Below are positions 9,145 to 18,313 of a stretch of DNA of 35,282 nt, one piece after another. The position numbers and the translations under genes are program-made. Position 1 is the first letter of the stretch. Each line of letters begins with the position of its first letter. The notes beneath the pieces are model-generated. The model did not search any database, was not told where the DNA came from, and was given only the letters and a program-made list of their open reading frames with translations. This DNA is from Victivallales bacterium (lineage in GTDB: Bacteria > Verrucomicrobiota > Lentisphaeria > Oligosphaerales > Oligosphaeraceae), in NCBI GenBank assembly GCA_017535315.1, contig JAFXUD010000051.1, forward strand, positions 1 to 35,282. The letters run 5' to 3'.

Positions 9145-12100
9145 CTACTCATTCCAGATAACCTGCTCTGTCTCTGTGTAAATCCAGTATCCCACACCTG
9201 GCTTGGCGGACTCTTCAGGAAGGAGTTGCTTGTTACCAGTCGAATCCCAATACCAAGCCTGTTCCGTACCTGGATTTGCTACATCGGATCCATCCTCGCC
9301 ATAGAGGGGAGTCACCATGTTCCAGCCTTTATGAAGCAGTACACCCTTTGCCTCAACTGGTGTTCCCCCGAGCCTCATCTTGGCCGTTTTACTTACGAAA
9401 ACCCAGACAGCACTTCCTGCCGCATAAGGAAGTTTGGTGTTTACATAGCACTGTGCTTCAGCATTATATCCCATTGGACGGAATCTTTGCAGCTTTTCAA
9501 CGCTCGCCTCATCCAGCACAAAAGGAATGCCAATGAGATTCCATCCTGCATAGAGCTCGTATGTGACAATCGGCTTTTTCTCAACCACCCGTTGAACAGT
9601 GAGGGCAAGCGTAACGGTAGAAGCTTCTTCGCCGTTTGTGTTGTCTAACATGTAAGAGTTTTTCTCGCGCATGTCCACACTTTCCTCTCCTCGTACAAGG
9701 GTGAACTCGTATTCCTCAGGCATGGAGTATGTCTCATCCTCACCAGAGGCAGACATCGACCAATCGAGCGTGATACTGCTTCCTGCGGGAAGAATGACCG
9801 TGACAGTCCAGGTAGTCGCCTCTGCGAAGGTACGGATGTCCGTAGAAAGCGCTGTCTCTCCATCGGTGAAGGCCAGCGAGTAATTGGGTTCTGCAAACTC
9901 CGAAGCTGCCTCCACGTCCAGACCAAAAACAAGTTCATCATTGGGCATGACGGCACGGGTCGCAAAACCGAACTCCGTCTGAATCGCCATGCGGAAAGCG
10001 GGTGGCACGGGATAGATATTCACACTCTCACCAAGCAGTTCAAAGAGCCGTGGAAGAATGGCCTCGTTGTCCGTGTAGATGGTGGACAAGGCGTTGCAGC
10101 CTTCAAAGGCGTTGTCGGCGATGGAGGTCACACCATTTCCAATGACAATCGTGGCAAGGTTTTCACATCCTTCAAAAAGGCCATCGCTCTCTCCTCGCGT
10201 GTCTGTTTTGCCCAGTGCGAGAACACTGTCGGGAATATAGAGGTAGGTCAACGAGACGCATCTTGCAAAGACGCCGTCCAGCAAAGAACTCAGGCTGTTG
10301 GGCAGCCTGACAATCTTGAGCGCCGTGCAGTTTGCAAAGGCACCTTCGCCTATTTCAGTGACAGAAGACGGAATCTTCACATTCTTCAATGAATCGTTGT
10401 CGGCGAAGGCACCCGCTGCAATGCCAGTGACGGGGATGCCCTCAATTTCCTCAGGAATCTCCAGTGTTTCGCTCCCTTCTCCTGCATCGGAAAGTCCCGT
10501 GATGGTCGCCTGGTCATCATCAACTTCATAGTCGAAAGGCAACGGTTCCGTCAACGGTATCACCTCGATCTTCGGCTTGTTCGCCGCAAACCACTCTGCG
10601 ACATACTCATTGTCAGTATAAACAGTGGCAAGAAAGTCGTTGTAACCAAAAGCCCAATCACTGATATCCTCAACCCCCTTACCGATGGTTATACTCTGCA
10701 AGCTCTCACAATAATAGAAAGTTTCCCCAATAGACTTCACGCTATCTGGAATAATGAGTTCCTTCAAGGCAGTGACTGTCTCAAAAGCATAATCCTCTAT
10801 GCGTTCCACATCATCGGGGACAATGAAGAGAGTATCTTTTTTGCCTGATGGATAACAGAGCAATCTAGTATAATCAGCAGAGTAGAGCACGCCGTCCAGA
10901 GAGGCGTAAACCTCATTGCCATCGGCGACATTCACAACTTCAAGATTATCACAATAGAGAATGTTTCCCTCTGGATACTCTCCACTAAAGTCAGTAACGC
11001 TATATGGTATCGTAAGAGTTATCAGGTTAACGGGGGAATAAAAGGCATCTTCATGAATGGATTCAACTCCATCGGGGATGACAAACGATGAATCCTTTTT
11101 TCCATTTGGATAATAAAGCAACGTGGTGAAAGTCGCATTATAGAGGACACCATCTAGTGAAGCGTAAGTCTCATTGCCCTCGGCAACATTCACCGCCTCC
11201 AGCAACGGGGAATCTTCAAAAATCCCACCCGCCAATCCAGCCGTGCAACTGGCAGGGACATTGACACACGTCAATTTGGGCAGTTTGCTGAAAATAACAT
11301 CGCCGCCGATAGCAGTGACGGGCACTCCCTCCACCTCTGCCTGGATGTCCGCCACGGCAATGTTCTTGTCTGCAACTGAGATAACCGTCGCCACACCTTG
11401 ATAGACACGATAGGTAAGACCGCCCTCAGTAACATAGACTGCCAGTTCAGGCGGTTCATCCTCCATGCCGATCACCTGGAGATTTTCGAATCGATTCTTT
11501 TTATTCTCAAACCACTCCCTAACAAAAACGTTATCCGTCTGAACATACAGAAGGTTTTTATCATACTTGTCAAAGGCATCGCTGTCAATCCAGCTCAGGT
11601 TGTCGCCAATCACAATTCCCTGAAGTTTATCACAACCAGAGAAAGCGTAAACAGCAATTCCACTTGTCTCATCTGGAACAGTCAAAACAGGGGCCTCGCG
11701 ATTACTCGGGCAACGCAGAAGAGTGTCAAGGTCTGCGGAGTAGAGAACCCCATCCAGCGAGGCAAAGGCCTCATTACCTTCCTCGACCAGAATCTCCTTC
11801 AGATTCGGATTATCAAAGGCCTTTTTTGGAATTGTCTCAACAGTAGCTGGCAGCGTGAAGGATTCGTCCTCGCGTCCTTCGGGATAGCAAATCAGCTCCG
11901 TCATGTCGGCGGTGTAGAGAACGCCGTCCCGAGATGTGTAATGCTCATTGCCATCGGCAACGGTGATTGTCGTCAGGCGATAGCAATTTCTTAAGGCGCC
12001 GTCGCCGATAAAGGAAAGAGTTTCAGGCATCGTGATGCTAATCAGATATTGACAATATTCAAATGCTCCACAGTCAATGGATTCCAACCCTTCTGGCAAA

Positions 12101-15100
12101 GCGATGGTGGTCAGGCCATCGCAATACAAGAAAGCACTTTTCCCAATAGAAATCAGGCCTTCTGGCAGTATGATGCTCGTCAAACCAACGCACTCCTGGA
12201 AGGCATCATCACCAATGCTGGTCAACCCCTCAGGCAGAATGATGCTGGACAGTCTATAGCACTCTTCAAAGGCACGTTCACCGATGGAAACCACACCATT
12301 CGGCAGGATGACGCTCTCCAGTCTATTGCAAAAAGCGAAGGCGCCACGGCCGATTTCGGTAACAGGGCAGTCCTTGACGGTGGCAGGAATTGTCACAGAG
12401 ATAATTAGATCATTCTCCACACCAATCACCATCGCCTCACCCAAAGCAACCTGATAGATGATGCCGTCCAAGGTTGCCAACTCATCCATTCCGACAATGC
12501 GAACATTGGGGAGGTTCGTCCTGAACCACTCCTTCACAACCTCGTTGTCGGTCTGAATGTAATTAAGGTCATAGCAATACCTAAAGGCATCATTGTCAAC
12601 GGCGGTGACCGGGCAGTCATCCACCTTGTCGGGAATGACCGCCGAAGTCAGGTCATAGTCCTCCACGCCAATCAGGGTGGCATTGCCGCCATCGGTTGAA
12701 TAGACGATGCCGTCCTCGACAACCCTCTGGGGGGTGCTAACGATGATTTTGATGGTGGTCTCGACGCTGGTGTCCTGATAAGGTAAACCACCGTCGTCTT
12801 GAGCTGTGACGACCAATTCAAGTTCGGCGCCGCTTTCCACACCCTCGTTCATCGTGTAATTAAGTGTAAAGCCCTTTCCATCCTCGTTGACTTCAAAGGA
12901 TGGCTCGGCGACCAGGAAGCCTTCCCATTCGCAGCGAACCAGCTTGACCTCGACGAGTTTCTGCACTGCATCTTCGTATGCGCATGCTCCCATACTGACC
13001 ATATTGAAGGTAGCGTCCCTGTCGGAACCGTCAAGAGTGCTGAAAAACACCGTGAGGTCATGGGCATCGATCACAGGCGCAGTATTGATGGCAGCGATAC
13101 TGACAGAGATTATCTGCTCAACCTTCTCGCCCTTTTCGTCGGTGGCAATTAGCTTGAAACTAGGCAGTTCGCCATCTGCTGTGTACTTGTTGGCAATGCG
13201 GGTGACAGTAAGCTTGCCGTCGGCGTATGCGACAGTGGCATAATCAGCAAGATTACTGTCATCAACTGTAATGGCGACAGTATCTGCACCAATAGCCTCG
13301 TCGATATCGTAGTAGGCGGCGATAGTGGTAGCATCGTCGGCGGTTGCCGCTTCAAAGGCCTCCTGACTATCGTATTTGACATTTGCAACGGTGAATTCAA
13401 GAAGCTCTTCGTTGTAGCCTTCAACAGCACCTTCCCAGGACAGTGTTGCCTTCGTGAAAAGCACGGGGGCCGCGTTGGCTACATCATCCAGCCCAATCAC
13501 CGTCACGGCGGGGAGGTTTGCCGTAAACCAAGCCTTTACAACCTCATTGTTGGTCTTGACATAGGCAAGAGCGTCGCAGCCATCGAAGGCATCGTCTTCA
13601 ACGGCAACCACGGGGCAGTCATTCACCTTGTCTGGAATGATCACCGAGGTCAGTCCAGTGTCCTCTACGCCAACCAGCGTGGCATTGCCTCCATCGGTTG
13701 AATAGACGATGCCGTCCTCGACAATCCTTCGGGGGGTGCTCACGACGATTTTAATGGACGTCTCTGCACTGGTGTCCTGATAAGGCAAACCACCATCATC
13801 TTGAGCAGTGACAAACAATTCAAGTTCGGCTCCAGGCTCCACATTCTCGTCCATCGTGAAATAGAGAGTGAAGCTCTTTCCATCATCGGAGATTTCAAAG
13901 GAGGGTTCGGCGACCAGGAACCCCGCCCATTCGCTGCGAACCAGCTTGACCTCGGCGAGTTTCTGCACTGCGTCTTCGTAGTCGCATGCACCCATGCTGG
14001 CCATATTGAAGACAGCACTCTTCTTGGAATCGTCAAGGACACTGTAAGACACAGTGATGTCATGGTTTTCAATTACAGGCGCAGTGTTGATGGGGGTGAC
14101 GCTGACAATGATTTCCTTCTCGACTTTTTCACCCTTGCCATCAGTGGCAATGAGCTTGAAACTGGCTGTCGTACCATCAGCGGTGTACTTGTTGGCAAGG
14201 CGGGTGACAGTTAGCTTGCCGTCCGCGTATGCAACCGTGGCATAGTCGGCCAGGTTGCTGTCATCCACCGTGATCGCCACGGTGTCCGTGCCAATGGCCT
14301 CGTCGATGTCGAAGTAGGCGGCGATGGTGGCGGTTCCGTCGGCAGTTGCCTCATCAAAGGCCTCCTGACTATCGTATTTTGTATTTGCAATGGCGAATTC
14401 AAGAGGCTCTTCGTTGTAGCCATCAACGGTCCCTTCCCAGGTCAGGGTTGCCTTCGCGAAGAGAATGGGCGCCTTGTTGGCGACATCATCCAATCCAATC
14501 ACCGTCACAGCGGGGAGATTCCTGGCAAACCAGGTTTTCACGACCGCGTTGTCGGTCTTGACATAGACGAGGTTGTCGCAGCCATCGAAAGCACCGTCTG
14601 CAACCCCTATGACGGGGCAGTCGTTCACGGTGTCAGAGATGACTGCCATGGTAATTGCGGTGTCTTCCACCCCCGTGACGGTGGCCTCGCCATTGACAAG
14701 AGTATAGATGATGCCATCCAAGGGGATTTGCTTTTCAAGGTATTTCCACACGATATCATCGACCCATGCACAATCATTATTTCCAGAGCCCTCATAATCC
14801 TTGGCATAAACCCATTTCAGAAGGTGCTCGCCCTCCCCTTCAATGGTATATTTCTCCTGCGACCATTTAGTTTCTCCAGAGATTGCTTTTTTGAATTCAC
14901 CGTCGATAAAGAATGAGAGCTTGTCATAGTTTTTCTCAGAAGAAGCCTTCCAGAAAAAGCTGATTTCACCCGCGCCACTCACTTTGGCAAAAAGTGCGGT
15001 AGATTCATCGTCATCAATCATCCCCGACTGCATGGCGGAAGGAGCGCTGTTGTAGGTTTCCGTTCCTAAAAACCAGGGAGTAGTTGATGAGAACATGGTC

Positions 15101-17757
15101 ACTCCATTACCTGTGACAATGGCATTGGCCTCATCCAACCTGTCGAGTGGCGAAAGCTTGCTATAAGTGTAGTCGGATTCTACCATTCCTTCCTTGAATG
15201 CCATCACCACCAGAACTGTCTCCTCGTTTATCTCCAGTCCTTCGGAAGGAAATACTGGGCTCCCTTCTGTAGGAATATAACCATTGGTCGTGTAGCGGAT
15301 AATGGCATCAGGTGTGGCGCAGGTGGCCATAACGATGCAGCTTTCAGCAAAGAAATCCGTTGCCTCCACATTCAATGTCGGCGTGGCTACCTGATCCCAG
15401 AAGGTGTAGGTTTTCGATACAGCATCACCGATGGCCCTGCCATCTTTGAAGGTGCGGGCAGTGACCGTTGTGTCATCATTCATGGAAATAGGTTCTGTAT
15501 AAATAGGATCATCGGTTGTCGGGGATGTTGAATCAAGACGATAGTGGATGGCATAATCCCCGTCAATTCTCGTTATCTCAAGGAGATATGCACGTCCTCG
15601 CATGTAAACTGCTTCGGGATCTTGGTTAAAATAGAGACTGCTCATATCCAAGAAGATGCGAGCTTCTTCCTGGTACATAGGACCACCATGTCCGCGAAGC
15701 CTCTTCGAATAGTCGGCAGGAGAAATTATTGCGTTAAACGGCAATATATTACCAAGATCGCTTGTAAAACGCCGATAGTCGTTGGAATAATACTCGCTTT
15801 GCTCATCATCACAATTGCAATACCATAAAACATAGTTTGCCAGCAGGGTACCCTTGATGTCAGGCGTTTCGCATACGACATTTCTGAAATAGTTGGTGTT
15901 CATGCAGGTATCTTTACCTGTAACCAGAAGGATAAGCTTGCCGCTTGAGACAGCGGCGGTATAAGCTTCTCTAAGGGATTTTTGCCAGACAAGTGGCTCA
16001 TCCGCCATGACACGAAGAAGCATACTTTTGCGAACGGTATTTCCCACTGCATCTGTTGCGGTAATATTAATCAAGACATTGCCGAAAGAACCTTCAACAG
16101 GCGTCAAGGAAAGAGTGTAGGCGACTCCACTCCCCGTGATAGAAACGCCACTCTCTGGAAGAATATCGGGACGACTGCAGGATATCCTCAACGCTGCCAA
16201 AGCGACATTGGAGGAAATGGCAGTCGTTACCGTTTCTGCACCAATGCTTGTCACTTCACCCTTCACAGTAAGGATTGGTATGGGCGCGGGAGCATCCTTG
16301 ACCGTGATGGTAACACCTTCAGAGATGGCCTGCCAGCGCCCATTTACTTTTGCTTTCAAGGTATATGTGTTGGTGCCGCTCTGTCCCGTGAGGTTATAGC
16401 TACGGGTTGTGCCGCTAATTGACGAGTCGATGACCTGGCTAGCGGCGCGAGTTCCAGAGGAGACAGAAAGACTGAATGCCTCTGCTACCAACCGTTTCGG
16501 AAACTCCCAAGAGAGGGTGAAAGCAGATGGTTGTTCTACTGAAATTGGCTTAAAGACAGGTACAGGTGCAGGTTGAATATTTGTTGTACCACTGACCACC
16601 ACAGAAGAACCATATCCATCTGTTAGCAGATACCAACCGTCATGAAGATTCCCCCAACCATAATTGAAATGATAGTAATCCTGACCAGAACTAGTTCCAA
16701 GACCATCCACAATAAAGGAATGTCCCCCAATTATTTCATCATCAAAACTGATAATGGCAGGGCGTCCATTTTCCATGTCTGTACGAATGCGTCTATAAAG
16801 CGTCGATTGGGATATTTCACCAATAAATCCACTGCGTGTATCTCCATATTCTGCCGTAGAATACCTCATGTACGTGGAAAGCAATGTGCCAATATTATGG
16901 GAATAGGCAGAGGTGTCTCGCAACCCGTAGTCAGCCTCGTCCATGACAGTGACATCCATCAGCAGACGTGCCACAGCCAGTTTTCTTTCAAGTGGTTCTG
17001 AGCCGTCATACTCATCTGCTATCAATCCCCATTCGTATGGGATGGAAAAATCTGCATACATTGAGGCGGTCAATGGCTCTTCCTCATCTTCATTATCCTC
17101 ATCCTTATGGGCAAGGGTTCCTTTTCCTGCAACAGGCCACTCATGGAATTTCATCACCTGAGCCATTGCCACAGCAACACACCCCGTGATGGCGCGTTCG
17201 TCATAGCTACTTCCCGAGGGGCAAAGATCATTATAAGGGGAATTCTGATTATATGAAGTGGAAAGCATCGGTTCACGAATAATGGTAGCTGGAACGATGG
17301 ATTCACCGCGTGTCGGCTCCAAAAGTCCGCTCCAGCGCGCCTGATTGGCCGTAGCCATATCTTTGCCTCGGGTCTGCGGGGCATTCAACTCCGCCAGATA
17401 AATCTCCCCCTGGCGAGCCAACATGGCTGGAAGTGGTTTCGCCGTATAGGAGAATGAAGAGTTGACATTGAAAGCCACTACTGGCGGCAAACAATCGTCA
17501 CCACTCATCACAAGGTAGCCTTTAGGAGATAAATCCACCAACCACAATGGCAAACGCGTTCCATCTGGTTTTGCCAGCAACGTTGCCTTGGCAGGCACAA
17601 CATCAGAATTCTCAAGTATGAAAGCTTGATTTTGCGCCAACCAGCACCGTGCCGCCACCAAAATTTTCTCCTGAGTCAAACTCTCCGCATATAGAACAGC
17701 CGAGGTCAAAGCAAGGACTACAAGAAAAACACTAAAACCGCCTTTTTTGAGATTCAT
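9145..17757 (-). CDS. Secreted streptopain-family (C10) protease fused to Trx-like, CHB_HEX_C-like and LRR_5 modules
   Basis: 2,870 residues. ATG 17757 is preferred to an in-frame TTG at 17772: it follows GGAG (17770-17767) by nine bases and starts a signal peptide (MNLKKGGFSVFLVVLALTSAVLYA). Residues about 25-145 resemble the C10 propeptide ('GYLVMSGDDCLPPVVAF'). The protease has C193 in 'TGCVAVAMAQVMKFHEWP', H346 in 'GGHSFIVDGL' and N365/W368 in 'FNYGWGN', close to the 192/340 Cys/His positions of SpeB, so it should be active. Then follow Ig/FN3-like domains (about 395-585), a thioredoxin-like domain without CxxC (587-703), two CHB_HEX_C-like modules (733-785, 816-865), a MAM/jelly-roll-like domain (880-1003), two LRR-plus-cadherin-like blocks (1016-1673), an LRR_5 array (to about 2580) and a C-terminal module with GWNLIGIP (about 2737) and GWNMVTPL (about 2811). 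BspA-type LRR_5 arrays are known surface binders. A surface protease tethered by binding modules is inferred. Confidence 0.9.
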   Translation of the reverse strand: MNLKKGGFSVFLVVLALTSAVLYAESLTQEKILVAARCWLAQNQAFILENSDVVPAKATLLAKPDGTRLPLWLVDLSPKGYLVMSGDDCLPPVVAFNVNSSFSYTAKPLPAMLARQGEIYLAELNAPQTRGKDMATANQARWSGLLEPTRGESIVPATIIREPMLSTSYNQNSPYNDLCPSGSSYDERAITGCVAVAMAQVMKFHEWPVAGKGTLAHKDEDNEDEEEPLTASMYADFSIPYEWGLIADEYDGSEPLERKLAVARLLMDVTVMDEADYGLRDTSAYSHNIGTLLSTYMRYSTAEYGDTRSGFIGEISQSTLYRRIRTDMENGRPAIISFDDEIIGGHSFIVDGLGTSSGQDYYHFNYGWGNLHDGWYLLTDGYGSSVVVSGTTNIQPAPVPVFKPISVEQPSAFTLSWEFPKRLVAEAFSLSVSSGTRAASQVIDSSISGTTRSYNLTGQSGTNTYTLKAKVNGRWQAISEGVTITVKDAPAPIPILTVKGEVTSIGAETVTTAISSNVALAALRISCSRPDILPESGVSITGSGVAYTLSLTPVEGSFGNVLINITATDAVGNTVRKSMLLRVMADEPLVWQKSLREAYTAAVSSGKLILLVTGKDTCMNTNYFRNVVCETPDIKGTLLANYVLWYCNCDDEQSEYYSNDYRRFTSDLGNILPFNAIISPADYSKRLRGHGGPMYQEEARIFLDMSSLYFNQDPEAVYMRGRAYLLEITRIDGDYAIHYRLDSTSPTTDDPIYTEPISMNDDTTVTARTFKDGRAIGDAVSKTYTFWDQVATPTLNVEATDFFAESCIVMATCATPDAIIRYTTNGYIPTEGSPVFPSEGLEINEETVLVVMAFKEGMVESDYTYSKLSPLDRLDEANAIVTGNGVTMFSSTTPWFLGTETYNSAPSAMQSGMIDDDESTALFAKVSGAGEISFFWKASSEKNYDKLSFFIDGEFKKAISGETKWSQEKYTIEGEGEHLLKWVYAKDYEGSGNNDCAWVDDIVWKYLEKQIPLDGIIYTLVNGEATVTGVEDTAITMAVISDTVNDCPVIGVADGAFDGCDNLVYVKTDNAVVKTWFARNLPAVTVIGLDDVANKAPILFAKATLTWEGTVDGYNEEPLEFAIANTKYDSQEAFDEATADGTATIAAYFDIDEAIGTDTVAITVDDSNLADYATVAYADGKLTVTRLANKYTADGTTASFKLIATDGKGEKVEKEIIVSVTPINTAPVIENHDITVSYSVLDDSKKSAVFNMASMGACDYEDAVQKLAEVKLVRSEWAGFLVAEPSFEISDDGKSFTLYFTMDENVEPGAELELFVTAQDDGGLPYQDTSAETSIKIVVSTPRRIVEDGIVYSTDGGNATLVGVEDTGLTSVIIPDKVNDCPVVAVEDDAFDGCDALAYVKTNNEVVKAWFTANLPAVTVIGLDDVANAAPVLFTKATLSWEGAVEGYNEELLEFTVANVKYDSQEAFEAATADDATTIAAYYDIDEAIGADTVAITVDDSNLADYATVAYADGKLTVTRIANKYTADGELPSFKLIATDEKGEKVEQIISVSIAAINTAPVIDAHDLTVFFSTLDGSDRDATFNMVSMGACAYEDAVQKLVEVKLVRCEWEGFLVAEPSFEVNEDGKGFTLNYTMNEGVESGAELELVVTAQDDGGLPYQDTSVETTIKIIVSTPQRVVEDGIVYSTDGGNATLIGVEDYDLTSAVIPDKVDDCPVTAVDNDAFRYCYDLNYIQTDNEVVKEWFRTNLPNVRIVGMDELATLDGIIYQVALGEAMVIGVENDLIISVTIPATVKDCPVTEIGRGAFAFCNRLESVILPNGVVSIGERAFEECYRLSSIILPEGLTSIGDDAFQECVGLTSIILPEGLISIGKSAFLYCDGLTTIALPEGLESIDCGAFEYCQYLISITMPETLSFIGDGALRNCYRLTTITVADGNEHYTSRDGVLYTADMTELICYPEGREDESFTLPATVETIPKKAFDNPNLKEILVEEGNEAFASLDGVLYSADLDTLLRCPSNREAPVLTVPDETSGIAVYAFSGCDKLQGIVIGDNLSWIDSDAFDKYDKNLLYVQTDNVFVREWFENKKNRFENLQVIGMEDEPPELAVYVTEGGLTYRVYQGVATVISVADKNIAVADIQAEVEGVPVTAIGGDVIFSKLPKLTCVNVPASCTAGLAGGIFEDSPLLEAVNVAEGNETYASLDGVLYNATFTTLLYYPNGKKDSSFVIPDGVESIHEDAFYSPVNLITLTIPYSVTDFSGEYPEGNILYCDNLEVVNVADGNEVYASLDGVLYSADYTRLLCYPSGKKDTLFIVPDDVERIEDYAFETVTALKELIIPDSVKSIGETFYYCESLQSITIGKGVEDISDWAFGYNDFLATVYTDNEYVAEWFAANKPKIEVIPLTEPLPFDYEVDDDQATITGLSDAGEGSETLEIPEEIEGIPVTGIAAGAFADNDSLKNVKIPSSVTEIGEGAFANCTALKIVRLPNSLSSLLDGVFARCVSLTYLYIPDSVLALGKTDTRGESDGLFEGCENLATIVIGNGVTSIADNAFEGCNALSTIYTDNEAILPRLFELLGESVNIYPVPPAFRMAIQTEFGFATRAVMPNDELVFGLDVEAASEFAEPNYSLAFTDGETALSTDIRTFAEATTWTVTVILPAGSSITLDWSMSASGEDETYSMPEEYEFTLVRGEESVDMREKNSYMLDNTNGEEASTVTLALTVQRVVEKKPIVTYELYAGWNLIGIPFVLDEASVEKLQRFRPMGYNAEAQCYVNTKLPYAAGSAVWVFVSKTAKMRLGGTPVEAKGVLLHKGWNMVTPLYGEDGSDVANPGTEQAWYWDSTGNKQLLPEESAKPGVGYWIYTETEQVIWNE
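10050..12470 (-). repeat. LRR_5 (BspA-like) repeat array, about 69 bp per unit
   Basis: Within the C10/LRR gene, units of about 23 residues recur with the pattern 'LxxIxLPxGLxSIGxxAFxxCxx'. In the cleanest stretch (about 12040-12370) equivalent bases are 69 apart. Between LRR groups sit recurring inserts of the type 'NVADGNEVYASLDGVLYSADYTRLLCYPSGKKD', which mark several longer blocks. This is the known BspA/Treponema-type leucine-rich repeat arrangement. Confidence 0.8.
12541..14544 (-). repeat. 1,002-bp tandem duplication inside the C10/LRR gene
   Basis: Matching landmarks lie exactly 1,002 bases apart. The segment beginning GCCGTCCTCGACAA is at 12709 and 13711, and ACATCATCCA is at 13481 and 14483. 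Each copy encodes one LRR_5-like segment plus a cadherin/Ig-like pair of domains (334 residues), including shared 'DDSNLADYATVAYADGKLTV' and 'AQDDGGLPYQDTS'. Copies are similar but not identical. The LRR-like part appears a third time at the upstream edge. Boundaries are approximate. Confidence 0.85.
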
Positions 17758-17820
17758 TCCTTTTGTCTCCAAGGAAAATATTCATTTATTTTTTTGAAGT
17801 CAGAATAATAAAAATAACTA

Positions 17821-17848
17821 AATATAATGTTCATAATGCTTATTACAA
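17821..17848 (-). promoter_or_regulatory. Candidate promoter for the C10/LRR gene
   Basis: On the minus strand TTGTAA (17848-17843) is followed after 16 bases by TATATT (17826-17821). This would start transcription near 17814 and give a leader of about 55 bases with GGAG before the ATG. The match is moderate and the region is AT-rich, so chance hits are likely. Confidence 0.35.
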
Positions 17849-17959
17849 CCACTAAATAACTTTTTTGCTCCAAAATAAGCCTGGCATCGGTAATTTCTGG
17901 CATATAAAATGGAAAAATGGGATAGAGGTATTATATTGCTTTTGATTATGCCGTAATAA

Positions 17960-17989
17960 TTGACGGCAATCGTACCATATAAGTTTATA
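17960..17989 (+). promoter_or_regulatory. Candidate sigma70-type promoter for the oad operon
   Basis: TTGACG (17960-17965) is followed after 18 bases by TTTATA (17984-17989). Transcription would begin only about 13 bases before the oadG ATG, leaving just room for the TTGGAG ribosome-binding site (17998-18003). The -35 box is strong and the -10 box is fair. The 251-bp divergent region also holds the minus-strand promoter candidate. Confidence 0.4.
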
Positions 17990-18008
17990 CAACCGAATTG
18001 GAGTCTGC

Positions 18009-18269
18009 ATGAACCCGAATGATTTAGCTTTGGTGAAAAGCGGTGTTATCCTGCTGATTGCAGGAATGGGAATGACGTTCATCTTCCTTATTATTCAGAT
18101 TATCTGCACAAACATCAGCTCGAAGGTCTCCGCCAAATTTGCGCATCTTATCCAGGAGCCCGAGCCAAAGAAGCCCGCCAAAAAGCCTGCAACGGCAGCA
18201 GCCCCCAAGGGCAACGACGCGGCCATCATCGCCGCCATAGCAGCCGCCCTGCACCACCACAATGCTTGA
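18009..18269 (+). CDS. oadG: Na+-pumping oxaloacetate decarboxylase gamma subunit
   Basis: 86 residues. One N-terminal membrane helix (about 9-34, 'SGVILLIAGMGMTFIFLIIQIIC') is followed by a Lys/Pro/Ala linker ('KKPAKKPATAAAPK') and the tail 'AAIIAAIAAALHHHNA', a hallmark of OadG. In known complexes the gamma subunit anchors the cytoplasmic carboxyltransferase alpha subunit to the membrane beta subunit, and its C-terminal His residues help bind zinc. ATG follows TTGGAG with five bases between. It is the first gene of oadG-oadA-oadB; the gap to oadA is 44 bp. Length and composition are normal for the family. Confidence 0.93.
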   Translation: MNPNDLALVKSGVILLIAGMGMTFIFLIIQIICTNISSKVSAKFAHLIQEPEPKKPAKKPATAAAPKGNDAAIIAAIAAALHHHNA

Positions 18270-18313
18270 TTGTGTTCTTTAGTTCAACATTTAACATACA
18301 GGAGCCAAACTAA

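Noticed and set aside
11398-11994. 198-residue plus-strand frame inside the C10/LRR gene
   Set aside because: Shadow of the LRR repeats on the opposite strand; no domain, signal or ribosome-binding site.
17758-17772. TTG start five codons upstream for the C10/LRR gene
   Set aside because: TTG overlaps the GGAG that serves the downstream ATG, and the ATG gives a cleaner signal peptide.
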